From Rhizobium tumorigenes (GTDB lineage: Bacteria > Pseudomonadota > Alphaproteobacteria > Rhizobiales > Rhizobiaceae): 64,000 nt of DNA. A model generated the notes under the pieces. That model did not search any database and was not told the DNA's origin. It was given only the letters and a program-made list of their open reading frames with translations. Positions 25,837 to 34,809 of the stretch are shown piece by piece (the first letter of the stretch is position 1; the number at the start of each line of letters is the position of its first letter). The position numbers were made by a program, and so were the translations under genes. The DNA lies in contig NZ_CP117257.1 of the NCBI RefSeq assembly GCF_003240565.2, forward strand, positions 375,072-439,071, given 5' to 3'.

Positions 25837-26325
25837 TCACGCAGATTCCTGCGGTTCGCGGGGTACTGGCTCACCATGGTCCGTTATCAAGGTCCCATTG
25901 AGATGATCGATCTCGTGCTGAAGACATGTGGCAAGGAGGCCTTCGGCTTCGAGAGTCTCCTTGCCGCCACCCAGCGTGTCGTATTCGACGGTAATCCTCG
26001 CTGGCCTGACGACGTCGACCATGGTGCCAGGAAGCGAAAGGCAGCCTTCCCTGAAAGTCGAACATTCCGTGGACGTATCGACAATCACTGGATTGATGAG
26101 AACCCGGGCATCCCGACGCGCCTCCTGGACGACCCCGACGTCGACGACTACAACGCGTTTCAGAATGCCGATCTGCACAGCCGCCAGCCCCACACCAAAT
26201 GCGTTGTACATGGTTTCCAGCATGTCATCGATTAAAACGGCCGTCTCTGCGGCCTGGGGGTCAACCGCATCCGAAATCTGACGTAGTGCTGGGTCAGGTA
26301 TTGTGATTATTGTTCTTGTAGTCAT
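25837..26325 (-). CDS. def: Peptide deformylase
   Basis: Peptide deformylase removes the formyl group from nascent protein N-termini and needs Fe2+. The 162-residue product shows the three family motifs: a GVGLAAVQIG variant of the glycine box, EGCLSLPG with the metal-binding Cys, and QHEIDHLNG with the HExxH metal site. The start MTTRTIITIPDP at 26325 was chosen over the ATG four codons upstream. The chromosome should carry an essential copy, so this is probably an extra, accessory deformylase. It has no operon partners. Confidence 0.92.
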   Translation of the reverse strand: MTTRTIITIPDPALRQISDAVDPQAAETAVLIDDMLETMYNAFGVGLAAVQIGILKRVVVVDVGVVQEARRDARVLINPVIVDTSTECSTFREGCLSLPGTMVDVVRPARITVEYDTLGGGKETLEAEGLLATCLQHEIDHLNGTLITDHGEPVPREPQESA

Positions 26326-27236
26326 TTGAATCTCCAATCGTCATCGATCAAAGTGTGTGTTAAAATTAGGAGATGGAGAGGGTAAATTTCTTGTGGGTTT
26401 AAGATATGCTCCTTGTCCCGGTTTAGTTGTCACAAGACAGACTGACCCGGCATCCGTTCGTTTTAGGCGCTGTATGCGCCAGATTTTAGGTCACAATGTT
26501 CAAACCAGCGCCGGAAGTATTAGACAAAGCGGCGGGGATTCGACTCTTTTACAAAAATGATTTTTTGACCATGTAGTACGAGGATAACCTCACCACTTGA
26601 GATGGAAGGCACATTCATGATCGAATGATCTATTTCCGCTCGCTAGCCCTTCTTCAGCGCTGCCTTTACAGGGTTTGCCATCAAGAAATCCGAGATCTCG
26701 CTTTCGCTCATCGGGAAGCTGATCAGGAAGCAACTTGCTGTACTTGAACTTCGTGCTTTTTTGGCTCCCCGAGCCAGACATCAGTCGTCTTACGCCAATG
26801 GCGAATAAACCCCAATTTTGTCGCATATTTCACCCATGCTACTGTATTGCGCTGCAACATACCAAATCTTATCACGAATTCGTGAATTGGCAAATGAAGA
26901 TTCTATGAAGCTTTATGTATCTGATTTCGTTGAATTTGTCCGTTCAATGGGTGGAATTTTCTCACGGAAGACTACATGTTTCCCGAATTTTTAGCCCGCA
27001 TTCAGCTACCTGGCCTTTGGCCAGTCCGACGACGTTTCCAAAATGTGGATAGCTCGGCAGCGAGCGGCACTTCAGAAATATCGCTGTCGAGAACGAGCGA
27101 GCCGCAGACAAGCTGCCCAACCGGCTAATGAATGGTCAACGCCAAGCCAAGTTGTGCATAGATAGACGGCCATCCGTCAGTTCGCGGAGGGTCCCTTTTG
27201 CGAATACCTGAAGGCATCTCCCCCGGGACCACTCGA
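26326..27236. other. Long intergenic stretch with only weak small frames
   Basis: The region is AT-richer than its surroundings. The best small frame is 26836-26994 (plus strand, 52 residues, MLLYCAATYQILSRIRELAN), too short to judge. A minus-strand frame at 26590-26826 has no recognised domain. A palindrome, CACGAATTCGTG, lies at about 26873-26884. I see no RNA gene, and the region may contain remnants of lost genes. Confidence 0.35.
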
Positions 27237-30200
27237 CTACCGCTGACGCGGCTTGTGCGAATGTCTTTGCGTTTCCTTCTGCATCTTAGCGATGGCGTCC
27301 TTCTCTGCCAGAAGTTCTTGCTGGGCTTGCCGTTGGCGCTCGATTTCAGGCGACTGGGTTACGTCGGCTGGAATGGGAGTCGTCGGGTTCTGGTCGATAG
27401 CCTGTTTGGCCCGCGCAGCGGCATTTGCTTCGGCCTGCGTTCTATATGCGCGGTCGTCTCCGCCACCGTCGATCGGCCGCTCGTTGGTGGCGGCAGTGCT
27501 TGCGGCTTGGCGCACCTCCCGCTCGGCCTCGACATCGGTGCGCTCGCGTATTGTCTGAAGGGCGATCGCGATTTCTACGTCCGTCTTTTGACCTGGCCCC
27601 TGGACGCTGGAGCTCTCGGCAAGGGCAAGTCGACTTTCTTCGCTAATCTTCTCTTGTCGTCGGCGTTCCTCCGCTTTTTCCCGCGCGGCCCTCAATTTGT
27701 CCTGTAGCTCGGGATTGCCAATTTTGAAGCCATGTTCAGCCGCAAGCTCGACAGCGAGGGCCTTCTCGCGCTCGGATCCATTGACCGTGATCTTGTCCCA
27801 CCTTCTTGCCGCCTCGCGCATCGCCGACAGCATCGATCCACGATCACTATCGGCCGGCTTCACCTTCTCGCCCTCGACAATCGGCGCCTTGGGATCAGTG
27901 AGGGGCGGCTGTGGGGCCGCCGGTCCGACTGCTTGAGCTTGGGTTTGGGTTTGAACCTTGGCTTGCCCCTCCATACTGGCCTCATCGATGCTCACGCCAG
28001 CTGAACTGCTGCCCCGATCAGCGCGGTCTTTGGTCATTTGTGCTCGCGTAGCGACCAGCTTGTCCTGCAGCTCGGGGTTAGCAATTTTAAATCCGTATTC
28101 TGCAGCAAGCTCGACGACCAGCGCCTTGTAGCTTTCAGTGCCATTGATGGTCAGCGCCCCCCATTTGCGGGACGCAACCTGCATCGCGGCCAAAACCACC
28201 TGCCGATCCTTCCAATCGGCAATCTCCACCCTGTCGCCGTGATCGGTGAAAGCGACCCTGCCGGCCTTGCCGCGATCTTTGCCATGACTGTAGCGGATCG
28301 TCTCGCCGTGCTCTTCTGCCACGAATTCGTGGAACTCGTGTCTCACAGGTGCCACGAAGGTCTCGCCTTGGACCAAACCCCGTTTTTTCTCGATGCGCTC
28401 CTGCGTCGCCAGCATATCCTGCTGGGTCTCTCGAAGCTTGCCGCGCAGCTTTTCGATCTGGGGCTGCTGTGCTGGTGAAAGATGCTGTTTGATCACCTCC
28501 ATCTGGGCGTCCATCTCCGCAAATGAAGCGGTCATCACCTTCAGGTTTGCCATGTCGTCTGTCTCCTTTGGCGTTCTGCCTTCCCGATATGAAATGGATT
28601 GATACTCCCCGAACTCGCGCGCCATCGCACGCACCGCCATCTCACCGCGGTCATGGAAATGGAGGACGCTTGCCGTTACCACTTCCGCCGGCACGAACGG
28701 GCGCATCCTGTCGGCAAGGTTTCGCGCGACGACGAAGTGGTCGTTACCGCCACCCAGCGCGGGTTGACGGCGCGCCGGCCTGATCCGATGCATCTCGGTC
28801 GGCCGAACATCGACAAACCCGAGCGTTCCGCCATACCGACGTGCCAATTCCGCGGCAGCCGAGAAATCGCGGGTGAAGAGTGGCACCGACGACCGCGTTC
28901 CAGGACGCTCCGCCCGGTAGAGCCGCAACACGCCAGCATCTGGCGCAAATTGCGCAGGCGACCGCAAAGCCATGGCCGCCGCGTCGCTCCAGCCGCTGGC
29001 TGCGGCGGCGGCATGACGCTTTCCTTCTTCCCGTATCGGAATGTGGACAGCACTCGTCCTTGCCGCCTCGACGCGCCGGTGCACGTTTTGCGATGCGACG
29101 CCTCGTTCCACACGCTGGATGTCCTTCAGCTTATACCCGGGAGGGTTTGCCCGCTCGAACCGGCTCATCGCGTCCATGGGAATGTTTCGTTCACGCGCCT
29201 CTTCGGCCAGTGTCTTGCGCCAGCGCCTGAAATCTTGGATCCGCGGGTGAAGACGCTGGCCGGCGTCCGAGAGCATCTTGATGGCGGCATGAACATGAAG
29301 ATGCTGCCGATCCTCGTGAAGCACGAAGGCATAGCGATGCCCGGCGAATTCCCTGGCAAGCGTTGCACGCACGGCATCGACGAACCGATCCCTTGGCGTT
29401 CCCGGCTTGGCGCTAAAAATGACGTGGGCGACGTCACGGCGCTCTTGCGATCGTAGGTCGCGCTTCCAGTCCTTCGCCTCCTCCAGCGAACTCGCGCCGG
29501 TGCCGACCACCACATCCTCGCCGAACGATCCGTCCTTGTTCAGGCGAACCGAGCGCACGGCGTGGTGCGTTCCCTTGCGAACCTGAGCTAGGTAGCGACC
29601 AACGCCTTCCACTCCGTGCGCAAAGCCATGGACTTCTACTTGTGCGCCAGCGCCGAACGACGCCTGAAGCAGCCTGTCGAGCTTGCTCAGAGATTTTCGG
29701 TTGTCGTAGATACGCTGCGCGCTTGCTTCACCGGGATGGGGACGGGCTGCAGCGCTGAGAACCACTTCAACAGATCGTCCCTTCCCTTTAGCATCGGGCT
29801 CGCTCCCCCATGCGATGCGGTGGCCAGGCAGCGCCTGTTTCAACGCCTCGCCCACAGCCTCATCTGAGTGCGATCGTACGAACAATCCCAGCCGCAGCAC
29901 ATCCTTTGACGGCTGACGCCCGTATTCTTCTGCCCATTCGTCGGCAAGCGCCTGGATCCAAGATGCGCCTGCAACCTGTTCACCGGTCTCGCGTTCGACG
30001 GTCAATTCGCCATCACGGCTCTGATAGGCAAGAAGTTTGCGGACACGGGCACTTCCGGCAGCAAAACTCACCAGCTTGACCACTGCCGGCTGTGACCCGG
30101 CCGCAACGCCCAGGCGCTCGGCCAGGCCGGTAGTCCGGATCGGCGCGGCTCTCGCAGCACCTTCGCCGGTATTTGAGCCAGGAGCAGCCTTTGCCCTCGC

Positions 30201-30500
30201 AGGTGAGCTGGCATGTCCCGCCGCCAAGGTGCCAAACCCTCCGCCTCCCCCGCTAACGCGGCGCTTGCGTCCTTCATCCTCCAGCTCCATCGTTACGGGC
30301 ATGAACCCCGTACGCGGCCTGCTGCCCGTATAGGGCGTCCCATCGCCCCTGCGGCGCTTGCGCTTTGGTCCGGGCTTCTGGCGGATTTTGCGGATAGCAA
30401 GGCCATCGAAATCCTGATCCTGGAAAGTGGCGGACGCACGCCGCTTCCGCCGCCGCTCGATATCGTCCAGGACACCCAGGAAAGCATCGACTTCAAACAT
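27237..30500 (-). CDS. Large MOBP-like conjugative relaxase with two LPD7 domains
   Basis: The relaxase nicks oriT and leads the DNA strand into the recipient. From the ATG at 30500 the protein is about 1087 residues. The N-terminus is basic and Gly-rich. A tyrosine candidate sits in LLAYQSRDGEL (about Tyr159), and the metal-binding histidine triad is in VLHEDRQHLHVHAAIK (about 395-408). Two repeated modules follow (about 733-819 and 880-949), each with a KW/RWD..T(I/V)NG(T/S)E signature and FKI(A/G)NPELQDKL; I assign these to the LPD7 type. The tail is Gln/Glu-rich and coiled-coil-like. Its start overlaps the mobC-like stop by 8 bases. The open frame extends upstream, but that part lies over mobC. 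Confidence 0.9.
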   Translation of the reverse strand: MFEVDAFLGVLDDIERRRKRRASATFQDQDFDGLAIRKIRQKPGPKRKRRRGDGTPYTGSRPRTGFMPVTMELEDEGRKRRVSGGGGGFGTLAAGHASSPARAKAAPGSNTGEGAARAAPIRTTGLAERLGVAAGSQPAVVKLVSFAAGSARVRKLLAYQSRDGELTVERETGEQVAGASWIQALADEWAEEYGRQPSKDVLRLGLFVRSHSDEAVGEALKQALPGHRIAWGSEPDAKGKGRSVEVVLSAAARPHPGEASAQRIYDNRKSLSKLDRLLQASFGAGAQVEVHGFAHGVEGVGRYLAQVRKGTHHAVRSVRLNKDGSFGEDVVVGTGASSLEEAKDWKRDLRSQERRDVAHVIFSAKPGTPRDRFVDAVRATLAREFAGHRYAFVLHEDRQHLHVHAAIKMLSDAGQRLHPRIQDFRRWRKTLAEEARERNIPMDAMSRFERANPPGYKLKDIQRVERGVASQNVHRRVEAARTSAVHIPIREEGKRHAAAAASGWSDAAAMALRSPAQFAPDAGVLRLYRAERPGTRSSVPLFTRDFSAAAELARRYGGTLGFVDVRPTEMHRIRPARRQPALGGGNDHFVVARNLADRMRPFVPAEVVTASVLHFHDRGEMAVRAMAREFGEYQSISYREGRTPKETDDMANLKVMTASFAEMDAQMEVIKQHLSPAQQPQIEKLRGKLRETQQDMLATQERIEKKRGLVQGETFVAPVRHEFHEFVAEEHGETIRYSHGKDRGKAGRVAFTDHGDRVEIADWKDRQVVLAAMQVASRKWGALTINGTESYKALVVELAAEYGFKIANPELQDKLVATRAQMTKDRADRGSSSAGVSIDEASMEGQAKVQTQTQAQAVGPAAPQPPLTDPKAPIVEGEKVKPADSDRGSMLSAMREAARRWDKITVNGSEREKALAVELAAEHGFKIGNPELQDKLRAAREKAEERRRQEKISEESRLALAESSSVQGPGQKTDVEIAIALQTIRERTDVEAEREVRQAASTAATNERPIDGGGDDRAYRTQAEANAAARAKQAIDQNPTTPIPADVTQSPEIERQRQAQQELLAEKDAIAKMQKETQRHSHKPRQR

Positions 30501-30900
30501 GACTGCCCACCAGGCGCCGCGCACGCGCGCGGCTGCTTGCACGCAACGCGTCAATCTCCCGCTCGTGCTGCACGACAAGCCTGGCAAGTCGTTCCACACC
30601 GCCATTCAGATGTTCATATCCGGGTACGCGACCACTGTTCAGCGCGCGCGCAATCTGGTTGAGGTTCACCCCCACTTTCCGAAGCTGAAACACGGTCGCC
30701 TTGAGCCGTTGCGCCACTTCGCCTTCAAAGGTTGGCCCAAAGCCTCCGGCTTCGCGCGCCAATCGCCGCAGCACTTCGCTGGTGGGGAGTGCAGCCTCTT
30801 CCGCGAACTTCGTAAGCGCCGCAAATTCCGCTTCCGACAATCTTACGCGCACCGATCTGTTCCGGCTTGGCCGCCTTTGTGCAGTCGAGGTCTTGCTCAT
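30493..30900 (-). CDS. mobC: MobC-like relaxosome accessory protein
   Basis: The product (135 residues from MSKTSTAQRRPSRNRSVRVR) carries a ribbon-helix-helix-type N-terminus (RVRLSEAEFAALTKFAEEA) and the MobC signature LRKVGVNLNQIARALNSG. Such proteins bind near oriT and help the relaxase to melt and nick DNA. It sits immediately upstream of the relaxase gene with an 8-base overlap. The earlier in-frame ATG at 30978 was rejected because the added part looks non-coding. Confidence 0.88.
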   Translation of the reverse strand: MSKTSTAQRRPSRNRSVRVRLSEAEFAALTKFAEEAALPTSEVLRRLAREAGGFGPTFEGEVAQRLKATVFQLRKVGVNLNQIARALNSGRVPGYEHLNGGVERLARLVVQHEREIDALRASSRARARRLVGSHV

Positions 30901-31423
30901 CCCTTCTCGCTCCGGTCGCCCTTGGCGACTGCCGGACGAGCCCGTCAGCCCATCGGGCACATGTCGGTTTTCGTACACCGAAAACTGCTATCCTGCCAAC
31001 CATATAATTCTCTTTTATCGTTTATATTCAGATACTTATACAACTTCAGTCACTTCAGTCACTTCACACAGTGGTCCCACTTGTGGCACCTTCTCCACCC
31101 GTCTCCCTCACGCCACTTCTCTCACTTCTGGTCCGCACGCCGCCTCTGTCAGTCCCGTCAGTTCGAGGACCGCCACCCCTTGCGCCACTGATGGAAGTGG
31201 CGGATCTCGTCAAAGTCCTTGAACGATCAGAAGCGAGATCACGGAAACAACTTCCCCTAGTGAGACCCCCTCGGCTGTCTATGGGACTTGCAGCACTGCT
31301 GGTCGTGCTTAAACGCCTCCCACTGGCTAAGGCGCGGGGGCTGCGTTCAGTGGTGCAAGCGAGCAGGCTTGCAAAAGCGATCGCCTATCTGTATTTGCTA
31401 TATAACTAGTCATTCACCGCGAC
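30901..31423. promoter_or_regulatory. Repeat-rich probable oriT and divergent promoter region
   Basis: This gap separates mobC/relaxase from the divergent ParA/VirC1-like operon, the usual place for oriT. It contains three tandem 9-bp units at 31043-31069 (ACTTCAGTC, ACTTCAGTC, ACTTCACAC). An inverted repeat follows (AGTGG-TC-CCACT, 31070-31081), as does a 7-bp perfect hairpin (CGCCACT/AGTGGCG, 31183-31202). An open plus-strand frame (31071-31409) has odd Leu/Pro-rich composition and is probably not a gene. No known nick sequence was recognised, so oriT is inferred from position and structure. Confidence 0.5.
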
Positions 31424-32110
31424 ATGAAGATCCTGAAAATGACCATTATCGCTTTGGCAAATTCCAAGGGCGGCGTCGGCAAATCGACCCTGTGCCTCCT
31501 GATTGCCTCCGAACTCGCGGAGAACGGTGCCAGTGTTCTCGTCATCGATGCCGATCCCCAGCAGTCCTGTCGTCAATGGGTAGACCGCTGCAACAGCGTC
31601 GGCACACTGCCATCGTCATTGTTGGTCACCACAGCATCCTCGCCGCATGACCTGAAATTCGCCCTCACGACGGCGACCGCATCCATCGTCCTCATCGATG
31701 TCCAGGGTTCGATCAACGATCTCCTGATTGCCGCTATTGTCGCAAGCGACATCACGCTCGTGCCGGCCAAGGCCAACGTGATGGAAATGATCGAGACCGT
31801 AAAGCTTTTCGAATGGGCGAAAGCCAGCCTCAAACGCGCGCCTCTCAAGCTCCTTCTCAATCGCGTCGAAGGCATCGACACCAGGACGACAGCATTCCAG
31901 GACGCTGTCCAGATGATCCGTGACAACAAGCTTCCAGCCCTTCCCACCTTCGTTCGCGCCCGAAAAGTCTACGAGCAGTTTTCGAAAGAGGCCGGTTCGC
32001 TTGCGCGGATCGGCAATGACCCTGGCAAAGCCGATCAGGTCGCCAAGGCACGCGCAAACATTGTCAGCGTCATCGCCGACATTACGAAGGCCATAGGCGA
32101 AGCTGAATGA
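31424..32110 (+). CDS. ParA-family ATPase, VirC1-like
   Basis: The 228-residue protein has the deviant Walker A motif of ParA/MinD ATPases (NSKGGVGKSTLC), the Walker A' DADPQQS and the Walker B-like IVLIDVQG. Its size, small and without a helix-turn-helix domain, and its place beside the relaxase and a VirC2-like gene point to VirC1, which binds the overdrive region near oriT and recruits the relaxosome to the cell pole. A plasmid-partition ParA is less likely because no parB follows. A second start at 31439 is possible. Confidence 0.85.
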   Translation: MKILKMTIIALANSKGGVGKSTLCLLIASELAENGASVLVIDADPQQSCRQWVDRCNSVGTLPSSLLVTTASSPHDLKFALTTATASIVLIDVQGSINDLLIAAIVASDITLVPAKANVMEMIETVKLFEWAKASLKRAPLKLLLNRVEGIDTRTTAFQDAVQMIRDNKLPALPTFVRARKVYEQFSKEAGSLARIGNDPGKADQVAKARANIVSVIADITKAIGEAE

Positions 32111-32126
32111 GCAAACGGAGGAGACC

Positions 32127-32465
32127 TTGAGCGAAATTCCGCCACTGCAGAAATCGCGTCGGAACCTGTCGGATCTGGATTCCCTGATCGCCGACTCCAT
32201 CGGGAAAATGGCTTCCTATGGAGAAATGCATGGACCACCGAAGTCCAACGCGGCGGTGGGCGAGCCGCAATCTTTTGAGCCGCCACCGCAAACGATCCAA
32301 GCCCATCCTAACACGGTCGATGACAAGCCGGAGCGGTTTCAGATATGTCTCTCCGGCACGGTGATCATCGCTACAAAGCTGGAGGCGCTGAAACGGAGGA
32401 CGACGGCCGGTGAGATCACTGAACGGGCGCTCAGGTCGTATCTGGGGATGCCTCCCAAGATCTGA
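32127..32465 (+). CDS. VirC2-like / ribbon-helix-helix transfer protein
   Basis: The frame begins with TTG at 32127, preceded by GGAGGAG, a strong ribosome site that decides this start. The 112-residue product has a disordered N-terminal half and a C-terminal segment (FQICLSGTVIIATKLEALKR, RTTAGEITERALRSYL) that looks like a ribbon-helix-helix DNA-binding fold, as in VirC2. It lies 16 bases after the ParA/VirC1-like gene. Assignment to VirC2 rests on size, position and fold pattern, not on close identity. Confidence 0.65.
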   Translation: MSEIPPLQKSRRNLSDLDSLIADSIGKMASYGEMHGPPKSNAAVGEPQSFEPPPQTIQAHPNTVDDKPERFQICLSGTVIIATKLEALKRRTTAGEITERALRSYLGMPPKI

Positions 32466-32853
32466 CGCTACAATGAGCGCCCTATTGTCTCTGGCAATGA
32501 ATATGCCTGGAGATCGGCATGTGACGCAATTGCAATCCGCGTCGTTGATCAGGTTTCCCACGAGCCTCCGGCAAACCCTACAGCGCTTTTGGGGGCGCGG
32601 GTTGCCTCCGGCTGCTGCATTCCTTCGAGCCCAAATGCCCAGCATTTGTCACGAACTCACTCCGGCCGCTGACGCGGCTGGAAAACCCTCATCACCTGAA
32701 TACCTTCGTGAAAAGAGACCTTGGCGCTCGTGAGCCGAATTCGACAAGAAAGCGCCGGCGTCCTCCACCAAGTATGAAAAAGGTGAGGTGTCATTTGCGC
32801 GTATCCAAAATCCGCCATCATATGGTTGCTTCGTTTCAACGCCGAGAGAAATT
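32466..32853. other. Intergenic stretch without recognised features
   Basis: The open frames are short and without recognised motifs. It lies between the end of the transfer region and a broken sensor kinase, so it is a plausible junction between two imported blocks. No repeats or terminator were clear. Confidence 0.4.
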
Positions 32854-34225
32854 ATGCAGGACTTCACGATGGGCGCTATCTCCGCTCAAGACATTGTCGA
32901 CACTCTACGAGATGGCCTACTGGTCCTAACCAGCGATCTCACGGTCATTTCAGCCAATCGCGCATTCTATGCGATGTTTAAGGTGAGCGAACCGGAAACG
33001 GTTGGTCGCAAGCTTAACGATCTGGGAAATCGACAATGGAATATCGATGCATTGAAGCGTTTGCTTGAGGACATTCTCCCCACGGAAAACTCCGTCGAAG
33101 GGTTCGAGGTCGATCACGTATTTACCGGCCTCGGACGCAAGGTGATGCTCTTGAATGCTCGAAAGGTGGTTTGTTCGGGAGATAGTTCTCATTTTCTACT
33201 GCTGGCAATCGATGACGTGACAGAGGCGCGGGTCAGTCAGATCGAGGCAGAGCTAAATTTGCGCATCGCCCAAAATATCGTTGACACGATCCGGGATCCA
33301 TTGGTCATCCTCGAGTCCGATATGTCCGTGGTGACAGCAAGCCGCTCTTTCCTCGCTCTTTTCAATGCCACCGCAAGCCAAGTTGTCGGGAGAAGCCCTC
33401 GGTCAGGGACAGTGGGATACCTTTGCCCTGCGCAAATTATTGGAGCGTGTGGTTCCTCACGAAGAAGCAATGGACGGCTTCCTGCTCGAAGACGATTTTC
33501 CCGGAATTGGTCGCCGTATCTTCAAAGTGAACGCCCGCAAGGTATATCGTCCAGGCAATCATATGACACGGTTGCTGGTCGTGTTCGAAGACGCGACGGA
33601 CGAGGTCCTGCTTGACCGTCACCGCGATATGTTGGCAGCCGAGCTGGCGCACCGGATCAAAAATAGTCTTCAGATCATTTCCGCGTTCGTTGCCTTTGAA
33701 CTGAAGCGGGCAGGCGAACCCTGTGTTCTAGGTTACCAGGCAATGCAGGCACGAATTTCAGCGGTCGCTCAGCTCTACGATGTAATCGCCCAATCGAGCA
33801 GTCTTGGGCCGGTGCCGATGCCTTCCTACCTTGAGGGCATAAGTGCAAGTGTCCAATCCAGCCTGTTGGGACAATCATCCGACATTACCGTAACATCGGC
33901 AGCAGAGCCCCTCAGTATTCTACCTGATCACGCTGTCGCCATTGGGTTAATTGCAAATGAACTCGCGACAAATGCGATAAAGCATGCCTTCCCAAAAGGT
34001 AAGGGCGAAATTAATCTCGGTTTTCACAGGAGAGATGGTGAAGTCACGCTCACGGTCAGCGATAATGGATCAGGCCTTGCGTTGAAGGTTGAAGGTTCCG
34101 GTCTCGGCTCCCGGTTCGTTGAAGCCTTTGTAAAACAGCTTGGCGGTACGTTAGCGACTGCCAGTAGCCCGAAAGGGACAACATTCACGGTTCGGTTGCC
34201 GACCTCAATATTGGCTGGTGCCTAG
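32854..34225 (+). pseudogene. PAS-HWE-type histidine kinase, frameshifted
   Basis: Two frames together encode one kinase. The first (from ATG 32854) has a PAS domain (DGLLVLTSDLTVISANRAFY), a conserved segment NDLGNRQWNIDALKRLLEDI, and the start of a second PAS-like repeat (DPLVILESDMSVVTASRSFL). Near 33390-33400 the frame changes. The second frame continues with ALGQGQWDTFALRKLLERV, the phospho-acceptor segment ELAHRIKNSLQIISAFVAFE, the N-box ANELATNAIKHAF and SDNGSGLALKVEGSGLGSRF. The internal repeat makes the shift evident. It is a genuine pseudogene or a base-calling error. Confidence 0.8.
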
Positions 34226-34373
34226 CCCCTCCTTTAGACGATCCTCGACAAACAATCGCAGCAGAGGAAGTGCTAGAACGCCTTCGCAATAAAGTCGAAA
34301 ACCCTTTACCGGAACCGGGCAAATAGGAGAGGCGGTCCGGGCGCACTCGCCCAACAATCATCACGCCAGCAAC

Positions 34374-34691
34374 TCAAACTGGTCGCAGACCCCATTCGCG
34401 CTCAAATTCGTCGTCAGTGTCCAGCGACTTTTGTACATCTTCGCCCTTCGCTTTGCCGGGCGATGTTTCAACAGCGACCGATGAGACGATGCTGAGACTG
34501 TCGGCAAATTTCCGTCCCCTGCTCTCAGCTAAGGCGTAGTTCAGGGTCACGCCTGTTTCGAGCCGTGGTAATTTTGCTGCCTCGACGCTCTTAAGAGGAA
34601 GATAGACGTCGGCTCCACCTTCATCGGGAATGATGAAGCCAAAGCCCTTTGCTACGTTGAACCATTTTACCTTTCCAGTCGGCAAATCCAC
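34374..34691 (-). CDS. Cold-shock-domain protein with C-terminal extension
   Basis: The 105-residue protein starts with a GTG at 34691 after AAAGGAGT. Its first ~65 residues form a cold-shock domain: TGKVKWFNVAKGFGFIIPDEGG with RNP1 KGFGFI, and an RNP2-like DVYLPL where classical CspA has DVFVH. Such proteins bind single-stranded nucleic acid. The acidic tail (about 40 residues) is longer than in CspA. The changed RNP2 may alter RNA binding. Confidence 0.88.
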   Translation of the reverse strand: MDLPTGKVKWFNVAKGFGFIIPDEGGADVYLPLKSVEAAKLPRLETGVTLNYALAESRGRKFADSLSIVSSVAVETSPGKAKGEDVQKSLDTDDEFEREWGLRPV

Positions 34692-34809
34692 ACTCCTTTA
34701 AATTAGGGAATTTCCACGATCATGTCTCAATGCAGCGGGCTCAAAGGAGCTGTTGGAGCCGCAATCTACAGCGATAAGCCTTGCAGCTTCCAATCGCAAT
34801 ATTCTCAAC

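Noticed and set aside
31071..31409. Open plus-strand frame of 112 codons before the VirC1-like gene
   Set aside because: It runs through the tandem repeats and hairpin, is strongly biased to Leu/Pro/Arg, has no ribosome site and no recognised domain; it is better explained as part of the oriT/promoter region.
31424..32110. Reading the ParA-like gene as a plasmid partition gene and looking for repABC nearby
   Set aside because: No parB or repC gene and no replication-like intergenic RNA region follow; the neighbour is VirC2-like and the relaxase is adjacent, so VirC1 is the better reading.
34735..34782. Possible left end of the Tn3-family transposon ending ATAAG
   Set aside because: It can be aligned to the right 38-bp end only with gaps and lacks the leading GGGG; Tn3-family ends do not normally carry gaps.
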